Below are positions 6,398 to 12,569 of a DNA stretch of 64,000 bases, in pieces. Position 1 is the stretch's first letter; each line of letters starts with the position of its first letter. The DNA lies in IMG/VR virus record IMGVR_UViG_3300042914_003776, positions 53,751-117,750 of that record. One strand, written 5' to 3'. The notes under the pieces were generated by a model. It was not told the DNA's origin, did no database searches, and saw nothing but the letters and a program-made list of their open reading frames with translations. The translations under genes were made by a program, and so were the position numbers. This DNA comes from a virus.

Positions 6398-6968
6398 TAG
6401 TATTAGAATATTTTTTCCAAATTTCTAAATCTAGTTCAGCCGGGCTTTTGTGAGCTTGGTCACAGTAATCTAAAAAGATTCGTTCCAATTCAGCGTATTT
6501 CTTGTTGGTCGGAGTGCTTTTGGGCGCGTCGTGTCCCTGTTCTCTTAACCATCGTAAAATATGGGTGTCTAGCACTGCATGCCTAGCATTACGTTGCGAG
6601 TGCACCACAAAAAATGAAGCGGTCTTTCTTCCTACTCCATAAACTTGTTCAAGATCATCGGCCTTAACACACGACAAAGAATCTTTTAGCTTAACAATTT
6701 CGCTGAATGCCCGGGTAATTCTTTTATATTGACCCAATTTATGAATTTGTGTTACTCGCAAAAGGGCCGAGTCGGATATCTTGTTAAGATGAATAATCCA
6801 CTCAAATGGGGTCATTGTGCCCATCTGACAAGGGGTAAACAAAAAGCTTTCAAGCTTTCTTGCGGTTTGACGAGCGTTCTTGCCTGCAACCAAAATAGAA
6901 AACAAGGCGAATTCTTCTAACTCAAACTGACTACGATCAAATTTTGTAATTTGCTCTGGAATAATCAT
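6378..6968 (-). CDS. Helix-hairpin-helix DNA glycosylase (HhH-GPD superfamily)
   Basis: 196 residues. The helix-hairpin-helix reads VYGVGRKTASFF (residues 109-120); K115 is in the position of the lyase lysine of endonuclease III-type enzymes. AVLDTHIL (131-138) supplies the expected catalytic aspartate, D134. No iron-sulphur cysteine cluster is visible. The protein should remove damaged or modified bases; 8-oxoguanine glycosylases of the AGOG/Ogg type share the KTASFF and LDTHI pattern, so oxidised guanine is one possible substrate. The start at 6968 has AAGGAG upstream and a promoter at 6991-7018. Its 3' end contains the promoter of the tRNA-like RNA. Confidence 0.82.
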   Translation of the reverse strand: MIIPEQITKFDRSQFELEEFALFSILVAGKNARQTARKLESFLFTPCQMGTMTPFEWIIHLNKISDSALLRVTQIHKLGQYKRITRAFSEIVKLKDSLSCVKADDLEQVYGVGRKTASFFVVHSQRNARHAVLDTHILRWLREQGHDAPKSTPTNKKYAELERIFLDYCDQAHKSPAELDLEIWKKYSNTIDNDSR

Positions 6969-6990
6969 CCTTTTGGCTCCTTATGTAAGT

Positions 6991-7018
6991 ATTATACTAT
7001 ACAAACTAAGAATGTCAA
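6991..7018 (-). promoter_or_regulatory. Promoter of the glycosylase gene
   Basis: TTGACA (7013-7018), 16-bp spacer, TATAAT (6991-6996). The stop codon of the lipoprotein gene lies within the -35 box. Confidence 0.8.
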
Positions 7019-7149
7019 TAGCTAGAATTTATTTCAAAAGAAATTTCGTACTTATCAGATTCCGGCTGGGCCTTTACTGTAACCCTGTTCACCTGAGTAG
7101 TAGCACAACCTGTACACAATACAACCAAGATCAAAACTAGATATTTCAT
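7015..7149 (-). CDS. Small lipoprotein (44 aa)
   Basis: MKYLVLILVVLCTGC is a short signal peptide ending in a lipobox-like CTGC (the usual leucine at -3 is replaced by cysteine). The mature part starts CATTQVNRVTVKAQ and is only about 30 residues. AAGGAG precedes the ATG. A tiny outer-membrane lipoprotein could be an o-spanin or an entry-exclusion lipoprotein; no partner is adjacent, so the role is open. It suggests a Gram-negative host. Confidence 0.68.
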   Translation of the reverse strand: MKYLVLILVVLCTGCATTQVNRVTVKAQPESDKYEISFEINSSY

Positions 7150-7160
7150 ATTCTTAACTC

Positions 7161-7190
7161 CTTATACCATATATATCGGCAAGGCGTCAA
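7161..7190 (-). promoter_or_regulatory. Early promoter (weaker)
   Basis: TTGACG (7185-7190), 18-bp spacer with GCCGATA, TATAAG (7161-7166); drives the lipoprotein gene. Confidence 0.65.
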
Positions 7191-7220
7191 GAGAACATGA
7201 GATAAAAAAGAAAAAAGATA

Positions 7221-7272
7221 TACCCCCCGAAAGAGGGGGCCCGGCCGGCCCGGCTCCCCCCGTTAGAGGGGT
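7221..7272 (-). terminator. GC-rich composite terminator, copy 4
   Basis: On the minus strand: CCCCTCTAACGGGGGG, the GCCGGGCCGGCCGGGC core, CCCCCTCTTTCGGGGGG, then a T-rich stretch. Confidence 0.75.
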
Positions 7273-7287
7273 AGCACTTTGGGGGTA

Positions 7288-7503
7288 TTAGTCTTCTAAA
7301 TTAAAACCAAGAACTTCAGCGATTACTTGACACTTTTCTATCATGCATTCAGAATGACCAAGCAAATCATCGAGACTGTCACCTGTTTCAAAATCAATTG
7401 GTTCGATACCACCTTCGTTAACAATTTTATTGAAAGAGCTGTACATCTCCTGCACTAAATTTTTAACTTCATTTAACTGAGCCGCTTTAACAAAAAACTC
7501 CAT
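7288..7503 (-). CDS. Small helical protein (71 aa), paralogue of 5933-6148
   Basis: MEFFVKAAQLNEVKNLVQEM then an acidic loop and C-terminal CQVIAEVLGFNLED. Same length and C-terminal pattern as the 5933-6148 protein. It overlaps the end of the upstream gene by 17 bases, and a promoter (7562-7590) for it is embedded in that gene's coding sequence. Confidence 0.65.
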   Translation of the reverse strand: MEFFVKAAQLNEVKNLVQEMYSSFNKIVNEGGIEPIDFETGDSLDDLLGHSECMIEKCQVIAEVLGFNLED

Positions 7504-7864
7504 CGCACTGTCCTCTCAACTTAGATTTACAACCTTCCATTCCTAACCACACAACATCTGCATTATACACGGCTTTTTCGTTGTTGTCAACAAAAGAGCA
7601 GTATTTATAAGGATTATATTTAATGGGGCGATTCCAAATACCTTCAAACGAAGGTGTCCTAATCTCCAAGCGTTCTGCAACAACGTAAGCATGAACATTC
7701 TTACGCTGATCTTTTAGGACACGTTTCCGGCCCTTCTGCGAGACCCTAAATTCTACGTTATAGGCGATTATATTTGTATGGTGGCCGACCACCTTGCCCC
7801 GGTGCTTAACAGAGTAGCAATCTCTATGCAAGTTCCAATAAACGTAATAGCGGGCTTTACTCAT
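7487..7864 (-). CDS. Conserved phage protein, YWNLHRDCYSV type (125 aa)
   Basis: Starts MSKARYYVYWNLHRDCYSVK; further on RKRVLKDQRKNVHAYV. This N-terminal YVYWNLH..SV..GKVV pattern is familiar from uncharacterised proteins of several phages; no function is known to me. A GTG nine bases upstream (7873) overlaps the previous stop and is an alternative start. Codons for VDNNEKAVYNA double as a consensus promoter for the next gene. Confidence 0.68.
   Translation of the reverse strand: MSKARYYVYWNLHRDCYSVKHRGKVVGHHTNIIAYNVEFRVSQKGRKRVLKDQRKNVHAYVVAERLEIRTPSFEGIWNRPIKYNPYKYCSFVDNNEKAVYNADVVWLGMEGCKSKLRGQCDGVFC
7562..7590 (-). promoter_or_regulatory. Promoter embedded in a coding sequence
   Basis: TTGACA (7585-7590), 17-bp spacer, TATAAT (7562-7567), inside the gene 7487-7864; positioned to drive 7288-7503. 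Confidence 0.7.
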
Positions 7865-7869
7865 GGCTT

Positions 7870-8064
7870 TCACTTATAATAAACCAAATAAATCTCGTCT
7901 GCGTCCATTTTATACCCTGACTTATCGCCTGTCAAGAGGTCATTTACTGGAAAAAACTCATCGCCAAAAGAAAAGTTTTCGTCAGCCGCAAGAACTTCTA
8001 CTTCTTGTCTTAGTTGCTCGGGTGAAAGCCTCTTAAGCTTTTCTAATAATTCTTTATAGGTCAT
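7870..8064 (-). CDS. Hypothetical 64-residue protein
   Basis: MTYKELLEKLKRLSPEQLRQ starts with a helix, followed by EVEVLAADENFSFGDEFFPV. The N-terminus resembles short phage proteins with a TYKELLE..LSPEQL opening. The ATG follows the upstream stop (TGAC-ATG), so it is translationally coupled. Its sequence also contains a weak promoter (7909-7935). Confidence 0.62.
   Translation of the reverse strand: MTYKELLEKLKRLSPEQLRQEVEVLAADENFSFGDEFFPVNDLLTGDKSGYKMDADEIYLVYYK
7909..7935 (-). promoter_or_regulatory. Possible internal early promoter
   Basis: TTGACA (7930-7935) and TATAAA (7909-7914) with a short 15-bp spacer containing GCGATAA, inside the gene 7870-8064. Confidence 0.45.
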
Positions 8065-8065
8065 G

Positions 8066-8254
8066 TCATTTCTTTTCTCCAATTAGATATACAACTTTAC
8101 CATTCTCAGAATCATCAAGTTCAACATTGAAGTGTAAACTGTATTCTTTTTCATACCTTGCTTTAAGTTTTTGAAGTGCCTCAATGGCTTCATCAATACT
8201 ATTACACTCAAAAATATCCCAAAGATCTATGTGTTTAATCAGCCTATCTTCCAT
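8066..8254 (-). CDS. Nested in-frame short form (62 aa)
   Basis: ATG at 8254 is preceded by AAGGAG with seven-base spacing, a better site than that of the long form. The product would be MEDRLIKHIDLWDIFECNSI and the rest of the helical C-terminal domain ending VVYLIGEKK. Confidence 0.5.
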   Translation of the reverse strand: MEDRLIKHIDLWDIFECNSIDEAIEALQKLKARYEKEYSLHFNVELDDSENGKVVYLIGEKK

Positions 8255-8437
8255 TACTTTCTCCTTACGAGGCTTTCGCCCCGCTCCTTCGCGTTTTCCG
8301 CCGTGGGTCATGTACAATCTCCGCCTTTCGTCTACTGAACGAGTTATCACCGCTATGATGCTGTTGCCCTCGCATGAGTCACAAATTGAAGTGTTGTGTG
8401 AATACAACAATGAACCGCATTTCCTACAATTTTTCAT
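8066..8437 (-). CDS. Zinc-ribbon protein fused to a second small domain (123 aa)
   Basis: MKNCRKCGSLLYSHNTSICD carries CxxC pairs (CRKC, CDSC) of a zinc ribbon. A HGGKREGAGRKPRK linker is typical of short phage DNA-binding or HTH-type N-termini. The C-terminal part starts MEDRLIKHIDLWDIF and has its own strong ribosome site (AAGGAG, ATG at 8254). The start at 8437 overlaps the stop of the upstream gene (ATGA). It may be made as one protein, as the short 62-residue form, or both. Confidence 0.6.
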   Translation of the reverse strand: MKNCRKCGSLLYSHNTSICDSCEGNSIIAVITRSVDERRRLYMTHGGKREGAGRKPRKEKVMEDRLIKHIDLWDIFECNSIDEAIEALQKLKARYEKEYSLHFNVELDDSENGKVVYLIGEKK

Positions 8438-8592
8438 ATTCGACACTCGCTGCATTCTCTTGGCTCTGATAATTCAACAATGTGCCACTCTGTATCGTCG
8501 TCCTCGCAATAAAGCAGGGCCGAATCGTGGTCAATAAATGGGCCAACAAAACTTAATCCGTCTACAAAATTACCATAAACAATTACAAACAT
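8434..8592 (-). CDS. Hypothetical acidic 52-residue protein
   Basis: MFVIVYGNFVDGLSFVGPFI then a YCEDDDTEW turn and a CSECRI end. The sequence IVYGNFVDGL..VGPF.D is similar to short phage proteins of unknown role. GAAAGGG precedes the ATG; stop and next start overlap (ATGA). Part of the 8755-7870 operon. Confidence 0.65.
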   Translation of the reverse strand: MFVIVYGNFVDGLSFVGPFIDHDSALLYCEDDDTEWHIVELSEPRECSECRI

Positions 8593-8593
8593 A

Positions 8594-8755
8594 TTATTTT
8601 CCCTTTCTCAAAGCCCTTACAGTAAGTCTTAAACTAATCATTGCTAGCTCTGGACTTGGCCCTTGACCGTGACAATTAGCAAACTCGCCACCTAATAAAG
8701 TAGCAACATATAAACCGTTCCAGTGACTAAATTGAATGTGTGCCTTGATATCCAT
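8594..8755 (-). CDS. Hypothetical basic 53-residue protein
   Basis: MDIKAHIQFSHWNGLYVATL, then GEFANCHGQGPSPELAMISL and a basic tail. The HGQGPSPELA..SLR..VRALRKG segment resembles small phage proteins with an HxGxTxxxAi helix. AAAGGAG precedes the start. First gene after the promoter 8775-8802. Confidence 0.66.
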   Translation of the reverse strand: MDIKAHIQFSHWNGLYVATLLGGEFANCHGQGPSPELAMISLRLTVRALRKGK

Positions 8756-8774
8756 TGCTTTCTCCTTTACGATG

Positions 8775-8802
8775 ATTATACACTATACATCGTCACTGTC
8801 AA
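8775..8802 (-). promoter_or_regulatory. Early promoter of the 8755-7870 operon
   Basis: TTGACA (8797-8802), 16-bp spacer, TATAAT (8775-8780). Confidence 0.82.
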
Positions 8803-8837
8803 GGCCCGGAGTTTAATAAAAGATATATTTTTCTTTA

Positions 8838-8886
8838 CCCCCACAAAAGAGGGGGCCCGGCCGGCCCGGCGCCCCCCGTTAGAGGG
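8838..8886 (-). terminator. GC-rich composite terminator, copy 5
   Basis: CCCCTCTAACGGGGGG and CCGGGCCGGCCGGG core (8856-8869), then CCCCCTCTTTTGTGGGGG followed by a T-rich stretch on the minus strand. Confidence 0.7.
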
Positions 8887-8898
8887 GCTACCTTTTAG

Positions 8899-9105
8899 CT
8901 AGTTCTTGGCAACGATCTTTTTGAGGCTCAGCGTTCGATAGCCACCGTTTGCACAATCGACGGTGATATACTTGCCATTAGGGCCGATACCCCTCTTTTC
9001 AACTACTCCACTGATAGAACGCAAGATATTGCGATTACCATGCAAAGGATAAAAAACATCGACCACGCTACCAACTTTAGCACCGATAGCCTTAAAAGAA
9101 ACCAT
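8899..9105 (-). CDS. Hypothetical small beta-barrel-like protein (68 aa)
   Basis: MVSFKAIGAKVGSVVDVFYP, then ISGVVEKRGIGPNGKYITVD and a basic end. The pattern V.V.YP..G..N..R...G.V...G.GP.GKY.TV is SH3- or KOW-like and may bind nucleic acid. AAGGAT precedes the start. No promoter is visible between it and the terminator at 9139, so it may depend on read-through. Confidence 0.65.
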   Translation of the reverse strand: MVSFKAIGAKVGSVVDVFYPLHGNRNILRSISGVVEKRGIGPNGKYITVDCANGGYRTLSLKKIVAKN

Positions 9106-9138
9106 ATAAAATCCTTAAAAATAATAAATTTTAAACAA

Positions 9139-9173
9139 AGGATGCGACAGCTACATCTCTGCAACTGTCGCAC
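9139..9173 (-). terminator. Rho-independent terminator
   Basis: TGCGACAG..CTGTCGCA eight-pair stem followed by TTTGTTTAAAATTT on the minus strand. Confidence 0.75.
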
Positions 9174-9190
9174 CCCCACACAAAGAAAAA

Positions 9191-9403
9191 CTACGCTTCT
9201 TTAGTCGCAAACTTTTCAGCCTGATCTTTTCGGTAACGCTCTTGACGCTCAACAAGGGCTTTAATTAGAGAGTCTAGGCCAGACGCTCCAACCTTAACGG
9301 AAACCTCGTTATTCTCGCTGTCACGAAATTCGATTGAATCGTAATTCCAACCAATATAGGTCGTAGAAGCATCAAACGAAACCGACTGTTTAACCTTGAG
9401 CAT
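9191..9403 (-). CDS. Hypothetical 70-residue protein
   Basis: MLKVKQSVSFDASTTYIGWN with a beta-like N-terminal half and a charged helical C-terminus (ALVERQERYRKDQAEKF). TAGGAG precedes the ATG. Single-gene cassette between promoter 9442-9469 and terminator 9139-9173. Not recognised. Confidence 0.66.
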   Translation of the reverse strand: MLKVKQSVSFDASTTYIGWNYDSIEFRDSENNEVSVKVGASGLDSLIKALVERQERYRKDQAEKFATKEA

Positions 9404-9441
9404 TTTAGCTCTCCTAACAAAGAAATGAAACTTACACTCTA

Positions 9442-9469
9442 ATTATACCGGGCGATCAATGATTGTCAA
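9442..9469 (-). promoter_or_regulatory. Early promoter
   Basis: TTGACA (9464-9469), 16-bp spacer containing GATCGCCCGG, TATAAT (9442-9447); the -35 box lies in the last codons of 9456-9725. Confidence 0.8.
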
Positions 9470-9725
9470 ATTTCAGACCGTTAATTTCAAAATACTTTTC
9501 GCAATCATTCTTGGAGTCAATCAAGCTCTTTCCGGTGCGTTCCTTATAAAGTTTAACACACGCAAGCTTACCACGATGCTGACCCTCATACTGTTCTTCA
9601 ACAGTCAAATAAATAGAATGAGCGGTCACTTCACAAAGCTTAATAATTAACTTTGCTACGTGAGAATCCAAGAAAGGGGCAGACTTTGCCGCATTCAATA
9701 AATGTCGGATGGCTTCAGTATTCAT
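9456..9725 (-). CDS. Hypothetical helical protein (89 aa)
   Basis: MNTEAIRHLLNAAKSAPFLD, largely alpha-helical with two cysteines, then YEGQHRGKLACVKLYKERTG. AAAGGAG precedes the ATG. The middle resembles short helical phage proteins; no catalytic motif is seen. Promoter at 9745-9772. Confidence 0.66.
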   Translation of the reverse strand: MNTEAIRHLLNAAKSAPFLDSHVAKLIIKLCEVTAHSIYLTVEEQYEGQHRGKLACVKLYKERTGKSLIDSKNDCEKYFEINGLKFDNH

Positions 9726-9744
9726 TCGTTTTCTCCTTTTCCTT

Positions 9745-9772
9745 ATTATACATTATCGACAGAGGTTGTCAA
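9745..9772 (-). promoter_or_regulatory. Early promoter
   Basis: TTGACA (9767-9772), 16-bp spacer with CGATAA, TATAAT (9745-9750). Confidence 0.84.
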
Positions 9773-9835
9773 GTTCTTTAGTAAAAATCTTACAAGTTCT
9801 TTCGGCCCGGCTTGCCCTAATTAATAGGGGGAAAA

Positions 9836-10042
9836 CTAATCTTTTCCAAAATAATCTATGCTATCGTTATTGTGCGTTAACCCCTGCTTGGTCAATTCTC
9901 CAACAACATCGATAATCCCTTGATCTCGGTAAAGTCTTACCAAATAATCCATACAAAATTGCTTCCATTCGTCAACACTTATTTCCCCGGATAGAAACAA
10001 TCTTCGAACGTCGTCATAACTTGACCTATCATTCCATTTCAT
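9836..10042 (-). CDS. Hypothetical 68-residue protein
   Basis: MKWNDRSSYDDVRRLFLSGE, then ISVDEWKQFCMDYLVRLY: helical and acidic. Leader ACAAAGGGGAATT is the same as that of the upstream gene 10060-10248, with which it forms a two-gene unit (17-base gap). Not recognised. Confidence 0.66.
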   Translation of the reverse strand: MKWNDRSSYDDVRRLFLSGEISVDEWKQFCMDYLVRLYRDQGIIDVVGELTKQGLTHNNDSIDYFGKD

Positions 10043-10059
10043 TTCAATTCCCCTTTGTG

Positions 10060-10248
10060 CTAATAATCGTACTGACCGTGATCCCAGTCATCGCCGCCCA
10101 TGTAATCCTGCCATTCCGTATATTCGTCCGGCTGGCCGTCGTCGTAGTTCTCGTTGGCTTCCTCGTCGCCCCAAAACTGGGCCATTTCCTCGGCGGTCAA
10201 CTCTGGGCCATTGAATTCATCGCACTGAGACTTTTCAAAACTAGACAT
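10060..10248 (-). CDS. Very acidic small protein with FExxQCDE N-terminus (62 aa)
   Basis: MSSFEKSQCDEFNGPELTAE then an Asp/Glu/Tyr/Trp-rich tail (GDDWDHGQYDY). Its first residues match those of two other small proteins (11476-11637 and 13566-13718) while the rest differs. High negative charge recalls phage DNA mimics, but this is inference only. Promoter at 10295-10322. Confidence 0.66.
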   Translation of the reverse strand: MSSFEKSQCDEFNGPELTAEEMAQFWGDEEANENYDDGQPDEYTEWQDYMGGDDWDHGQYDY

Positions 10249-10294
10249 TTTAATTCCCCTTTGTGTCTTTTCTATTAATCCTGCTGACTGTTTT

Positions 10295-10322
10295 ATTATA
10301 CAATATATATCGTCCTTGTCAA
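10295..10322 (-). promoter_or_regulatory. Early promoter
   Basis: TTGACA (10317-10322), 16-bp spacer, TATAAT (10295-10300). Confidence 0.82.
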
Positions 10323-10372
10323 GTGCCCGGCTGAAATAAAAAAAAGAATATTTCTTTTACCCCACCAAAAGA

Positions 10373-10425
10373 AGACCCCCCATTAGAGGGGGCCCGGCCG
10401 GCCCGGCGCCCCCCGTTAGAGGGGA
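10373..10425 (-). terminator. GC-rich composite terminator, copy 6
   Basis: CCCCTCTAACGGGGGG arm, CCGGGCCGGCCGGG core (10393-10406) and CCCCCTCTAATGGGGGG arm on the minus strand. Confidence 0.7.
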
Positions 10426-10440
10426 CTTACCCGACACCAC

Positions 10441-11202
10441 CTATCTGGAGTAGCTATGTTTGACCCCCTCCTTTTTGAGTACCTTGAGGGCCTCGGATGC
10501 TTCTGAACCCTTTGGCTGTACCCCATGAATGAGGAGCCCGAAACTGGTGTACCTCGTTTGGGGGTTGGCTGCGTGTTCATCGGTATGATCGATTTCCAAG
10601 CCTAGTTCAGTGGCTTGTTGTACACTGAACACAACTTTAGCATATCTTAGTTTATACTGTTCGATCAAGTAGTCCTCTCGACCCCCCTCGCTGGCGGTAA
10701 GCACTAGATTCTCTGGAATGTCATACAATCGGTTAACCCAGTATCGTACACTCTTGGTGTAAGCGTAGAATAAGCGGCCCGGGTTGTTTCGAGCAACTTC
10801 AATCCAAGCGTCAAAATAATCTTGGTTGAAAAAATCACCGGCAACATGAATCCGGCATACCCCTAAATCGTGGGGCATGCTAGACTGAATCGATTCGATC
10901 ATCTCGGCTTTAGTTAATGGCCGTAAAGCGTCGAAATTGTGCTTGCGTGAATTGTAAACGTTAGTGTATACTACTTCCTGCGAAGCGGAAAAGCAGCGGA
11001 GTTGAGTAGCCGGGCCATCTTTGATAGAACGTTTACCGTCTTTTAAAACGGCTTTAGATAGGCAATCCTTAGCGAATGGGCAAGAGTAGCCCGAAAGCAG
11101 GTCTAATGAATAAACCTTTCGGCCATCTTCCAAGTAAACAGCGATAGATTCTACTTCGGCAAGTGCTTCGATCTTTGCATTAGCTGGGCTGAATTTTAGC
11201 AT
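10441..11202 (-). CDS. GP88 (Gene product 88) family protein
   Basis: 253 residues. Family hallmarks: LLSGYSCPFAKDCLSKAV near residue 35, QLRCFSASQEVVYTNVYNSR, CRIHVAGDFFNQDYFDAWIE, LFYAYTKSVRYWV, LTASEGGREDYLI, and a C-terminal HTDEHAANP..LLIHGVQPKGS. The family occurs in mycobacteriophages, other phages and plasmids; its activity is unknown, although conserved Cys, His and Asp suggest an enzyme or metal protein. Start at 11202 with ACACAAAGGA leader; promoter at 11240-11267. Confidence 0.88.
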   Translation of the reverse strand: MLKFSPANAKIEALAEVESIAVYLEDGRKVYSLDLLSGYSCPFAKDCLSKAVLKDGKRSIKDGPATQLRCFSASQEVVYTNVYNSRKHNFDALRPLTKAEMIESIQSSMPHDLGVCRIHVAGDFFNQDYFDAWIEVARNNPGRLFYAYTKSVRYWVNRLYDIPENLVLTASEGGREDYLIEQYKLRYAKVVFSVQQATELGLEIDHTDEHAANPQTRYTSFGLLIHGVQPKGSEASEALKVLKKEGVKHSYSR

Positions 11203-11239
11203 TTCTTTGTTCCTTTGTGTTATTGCCTTTGACTCTCTT

Positions 11240-11267
11240 ATTATACAATATCGGCAACCGTTGTCAA
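11240..11267 (-). promoter_or_regulatory. Promoter of the GP88 gene
   Basis: TTGACA (11262-11267), spacer with GCCGATA, TATAAT (11240-11245), 16-bp spacing. Confidence 0.85.
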
Positions 11268-11320
11268 GTACTTAAATTTATTTTTTATAAAATCCTGCTG
11301 ACCCTACTAATGGGGGATAC

Positions 11321-11434
11321 GCTAGAAAAAAACTTTTTTGATTTTATTTTATACCCCCCGAAAGAGTGTACCCAGATAGACACCCCCCAAAAGAGGGGGC
11401 CCGGCCGGCCCGGCTCCCCCCTTCGGAGGGGTAT
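11321..11434 (-). terminator. GC-rich composite terminator, copy 7, with A/T palindrome
   Basis: CCCCTCCGAAGGGGGG arm, CCGGGCCGGCCGGG core (11400-11413) and CCCCCTCTTTTGGGGGG arm. A second part ends with AGAAAAAAACTTTTTTGATT, which recurs near 12751 and 14198. Confidence 0.68.
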
Positions 11435-11475
11435 CCCACCACAAGATACTACCCCCGAGAGAGGAGCCCACGCTA

Positions 11476-11637
11476 CTATACCGCTAAATCGCTGACCCCC
11501 ATATCGGATTCGAACTGGTGGAAAAATGCTTCGTTGTAAATCGCCGTCGATTCGATGAAGGCTTCCAGCTCCAAGAGGTCTTCTTGGGTTGGCATGTAAA
11601 CTTCGTCGCACTGCTGAGTTTCAAAAACGTTTTCCAT
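11476..11637 (-). CDS. Acidic small protein with VFExxQCDEV N-terminus (53 aa)
   Basis: MENVFETQQCDEVYMPTQED then a helical acidic remainder (LLELEAFIEST, FFHQFESDMG). I start it at 11637 where ACAAAGGATTAGGA precedes the ATG. The N-terminal motif is shared with 10060-10248 and 13566-13718. Promoter at 11681-11708. Confidence 0.65.
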   Translation of the reverse strand: MENVFETQQCDEVYMPTQEDLLELEAFIESTAIYNEAFFHQFESDMGVSDLAV

Positions 11638-11680
11638 TTTCCTAATCCTTTGTGTGATAGAACGTCTTTCGTATGTCTCT

Positions 11681-11708
11681 ATTATACAGTATCGGCCCGG
11701 TTTGTCAA
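11681..11708 (-). promoter_or_regulatory. Early promoter
   Basis: TTGACA (11703-11708), spacer CCGGGCCGATA, TATAAT (11681-11686), 16-bp spacing. Confidence 0.85.
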
Positions 11709-11713
11709 GAACT

Positions 11714-11908
11714 TTATTGAAAAATCTTAGTTGGAGTCCAGAATTTTGGACGGGCTCGGAACGGCCCTTCTTCGTCACAGAACATCATTCCATCGGGGGT
11801 ACAATAATTCCATTCGCTGAAAATTTCATACCACTTTACCCAACCTTCATCGGTTAGAATTGGCGACCCGTCTTTTGGGGCGGTTTCAATTGGTTGAATA
11901 TCAATCAT
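11714..11908 (-). CDS. QPIETAPKDG-type small phage protein (64 aa)
   Basis: MIDIQPIETAPKDGSPILTD is the well-known start of short phage and prophage proteins (DUF551-like); the rest, EGWVKWYEIFSEWNYCTPDG, also fits, with conserved tryptophans. Role unknown. AAGGACTGGA precedes the ATG. Promoter at 11940-11967. Confidence 0.75.
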   Translation of the reverse strand: MIDIQPIETAPKDGSPILTDEGWVKWYEIFSEWNYCTPDGMMFCDEEGPFRARPKFWTPTKIFQ

Positions 11909-11939
11909 TTTCCAGTCCTTTTTCTGATTAGCTGATTAT

Positions 11940-11967
11940 ATTATATCTTATTTATCGGCCTTGTCAA
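11940..11967 (-). promoter_or_regulatory. Early promoter
   Basis: TTGACA (11962-11967), spacer with GCCGATAA, TATAAT (11940-11945; a second TATAAT overlaps at 11935-11940). Confidence 0.8.
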
Positions 11968-12017
11968 GACTAAAATTTAGCTGAATGCCAAAATCTCAGT
12001 GACTATTACCTATCCCA

Positions 12018-12037
12018 GCCGCCCCTATTTATAGGGG
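12018..12037. repeat. CCCCTA-TAGGGG hairpin repeat
   Basis: GCCCCTATTTATAGGGG is a near-perfect dyad; a second copy is at 12102-12121. Related hairpins: 186-202 (CCCTTAGTAGTAGGGG), 377-390, 4839-4857, 9808-9830. Several are preceded by CTGACT(A/G)(T/C)T about 20 bases before. Confidence 0.6.
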
Positions 12038-12101
12038 TGTTACACACCACAAAATTCTGCTGACCCGGAAATCCTACTGACCATTCACCCAAAAACACGC
12101 C

Positions 12102-12121
12102 CCTATTTATAGGGGCGCTAC
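12102..12121. repeat. CCCCTA-TAGGGG hairpin repeat, second copy
   Basis: GCCCCTATTTATAGGGGC dyad. On the minus strand the centre reads TATAAATA. Confidence 0.6.
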
Positions 12122-12123
12122 AC

Positions 12124-12186
12124 CCGCCCGCCCGAGGCCCCCCGCTAGGGGGGTCAGGCCACCCAGTCGGGGGGGATAGCCCCCCT
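12124..12186 (-). terminator. G/C hairpin cluster after 12197-12532
   Basis: CCCCCC..GGGGGG arms (for example GGCCCCCCGCTAGGGGGGTC) follow the stop codon; no CCGGCCGG core in this copy. Confidence 0.55.
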
Positions 12187-12196
12187 TTCGAGCGTA

Positions 12197-12532
12197 CTAC
12201 TCAAAGTCATCGGCGTCGATTATACCTGCACGGATGGCCACCGTAACGAACGCGATTTCCTTTCGGTATACCATATCCTCATCGATATTGTATTGGATAT
12301 CGCCTTCTGGATTCGCTTCAAGCTGGGCCCGGTAATTTGCTACCCGAGCAGCTTTTTCGTTTTTGTGTTGCCTATGCTTGGAAGTCTTTTTTGTGGCGAT
12401 ACCTACCGCCTTTGCGAGAACACGTAGCGAACGAATACTACCGCCTTTCGAACGGTATTCAGCTTTCAAGTGCTTGTTGGCAAGGCCGAAAGCGTTTTCA
12501 ATCGCAATGTCTAGTTCTGTGAAATCGTACAT
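12197..12532 (-). CDS. Hypothetical basic 111-residue protein
   Basis: MYDFTELDIAIENAFGLANK then a basic segment (YRSKGGSIRSLRVLAKAVGI, KKTSKHRQHKNEKAAR) and an acidic C-terminus (ADDFE). The basic middle suggests nucleic-acid binding. The start at 12532 follows CACACAAAGGAAA; the open frame continues upstream without ribosome site. Transcribed from a non-standard promoter region shared with 13790-13984. Confidence 0.66.
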   Translation of the reverse strand: MYDFTELDIAIENAFGLANKHLKAEYRSKGGSIRSLRVLAKAVGIATKKTSKHRQHKNEKAARVANYRAQLEANPEGDIQYNIDEDMVYRKEIAFVTVAIRAGIIDADDFE

Positions 12533-12569
12533 TCTTTTTTTCCTTTGTGTGAGATAAACTTGCCTTACA

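Noticed and set aside
11285-11611. Long minus-strand frames through GC-rich blocks (also 14223-14451 on the plus strand)
   Set aside because: They translate the CCCGGCCGGCCCGG repeats into Gly/Pro/Arg-rich strings, have no ribosome site and overlap better genes or terminators.
12018-12121. T4-type late promoters (TATAAATA on the minus strand)
   Set aside because: The octamer is simply the centre of the CCCCTA..TAGGGG dyad; other members of the family lack it and downstream genes are early.
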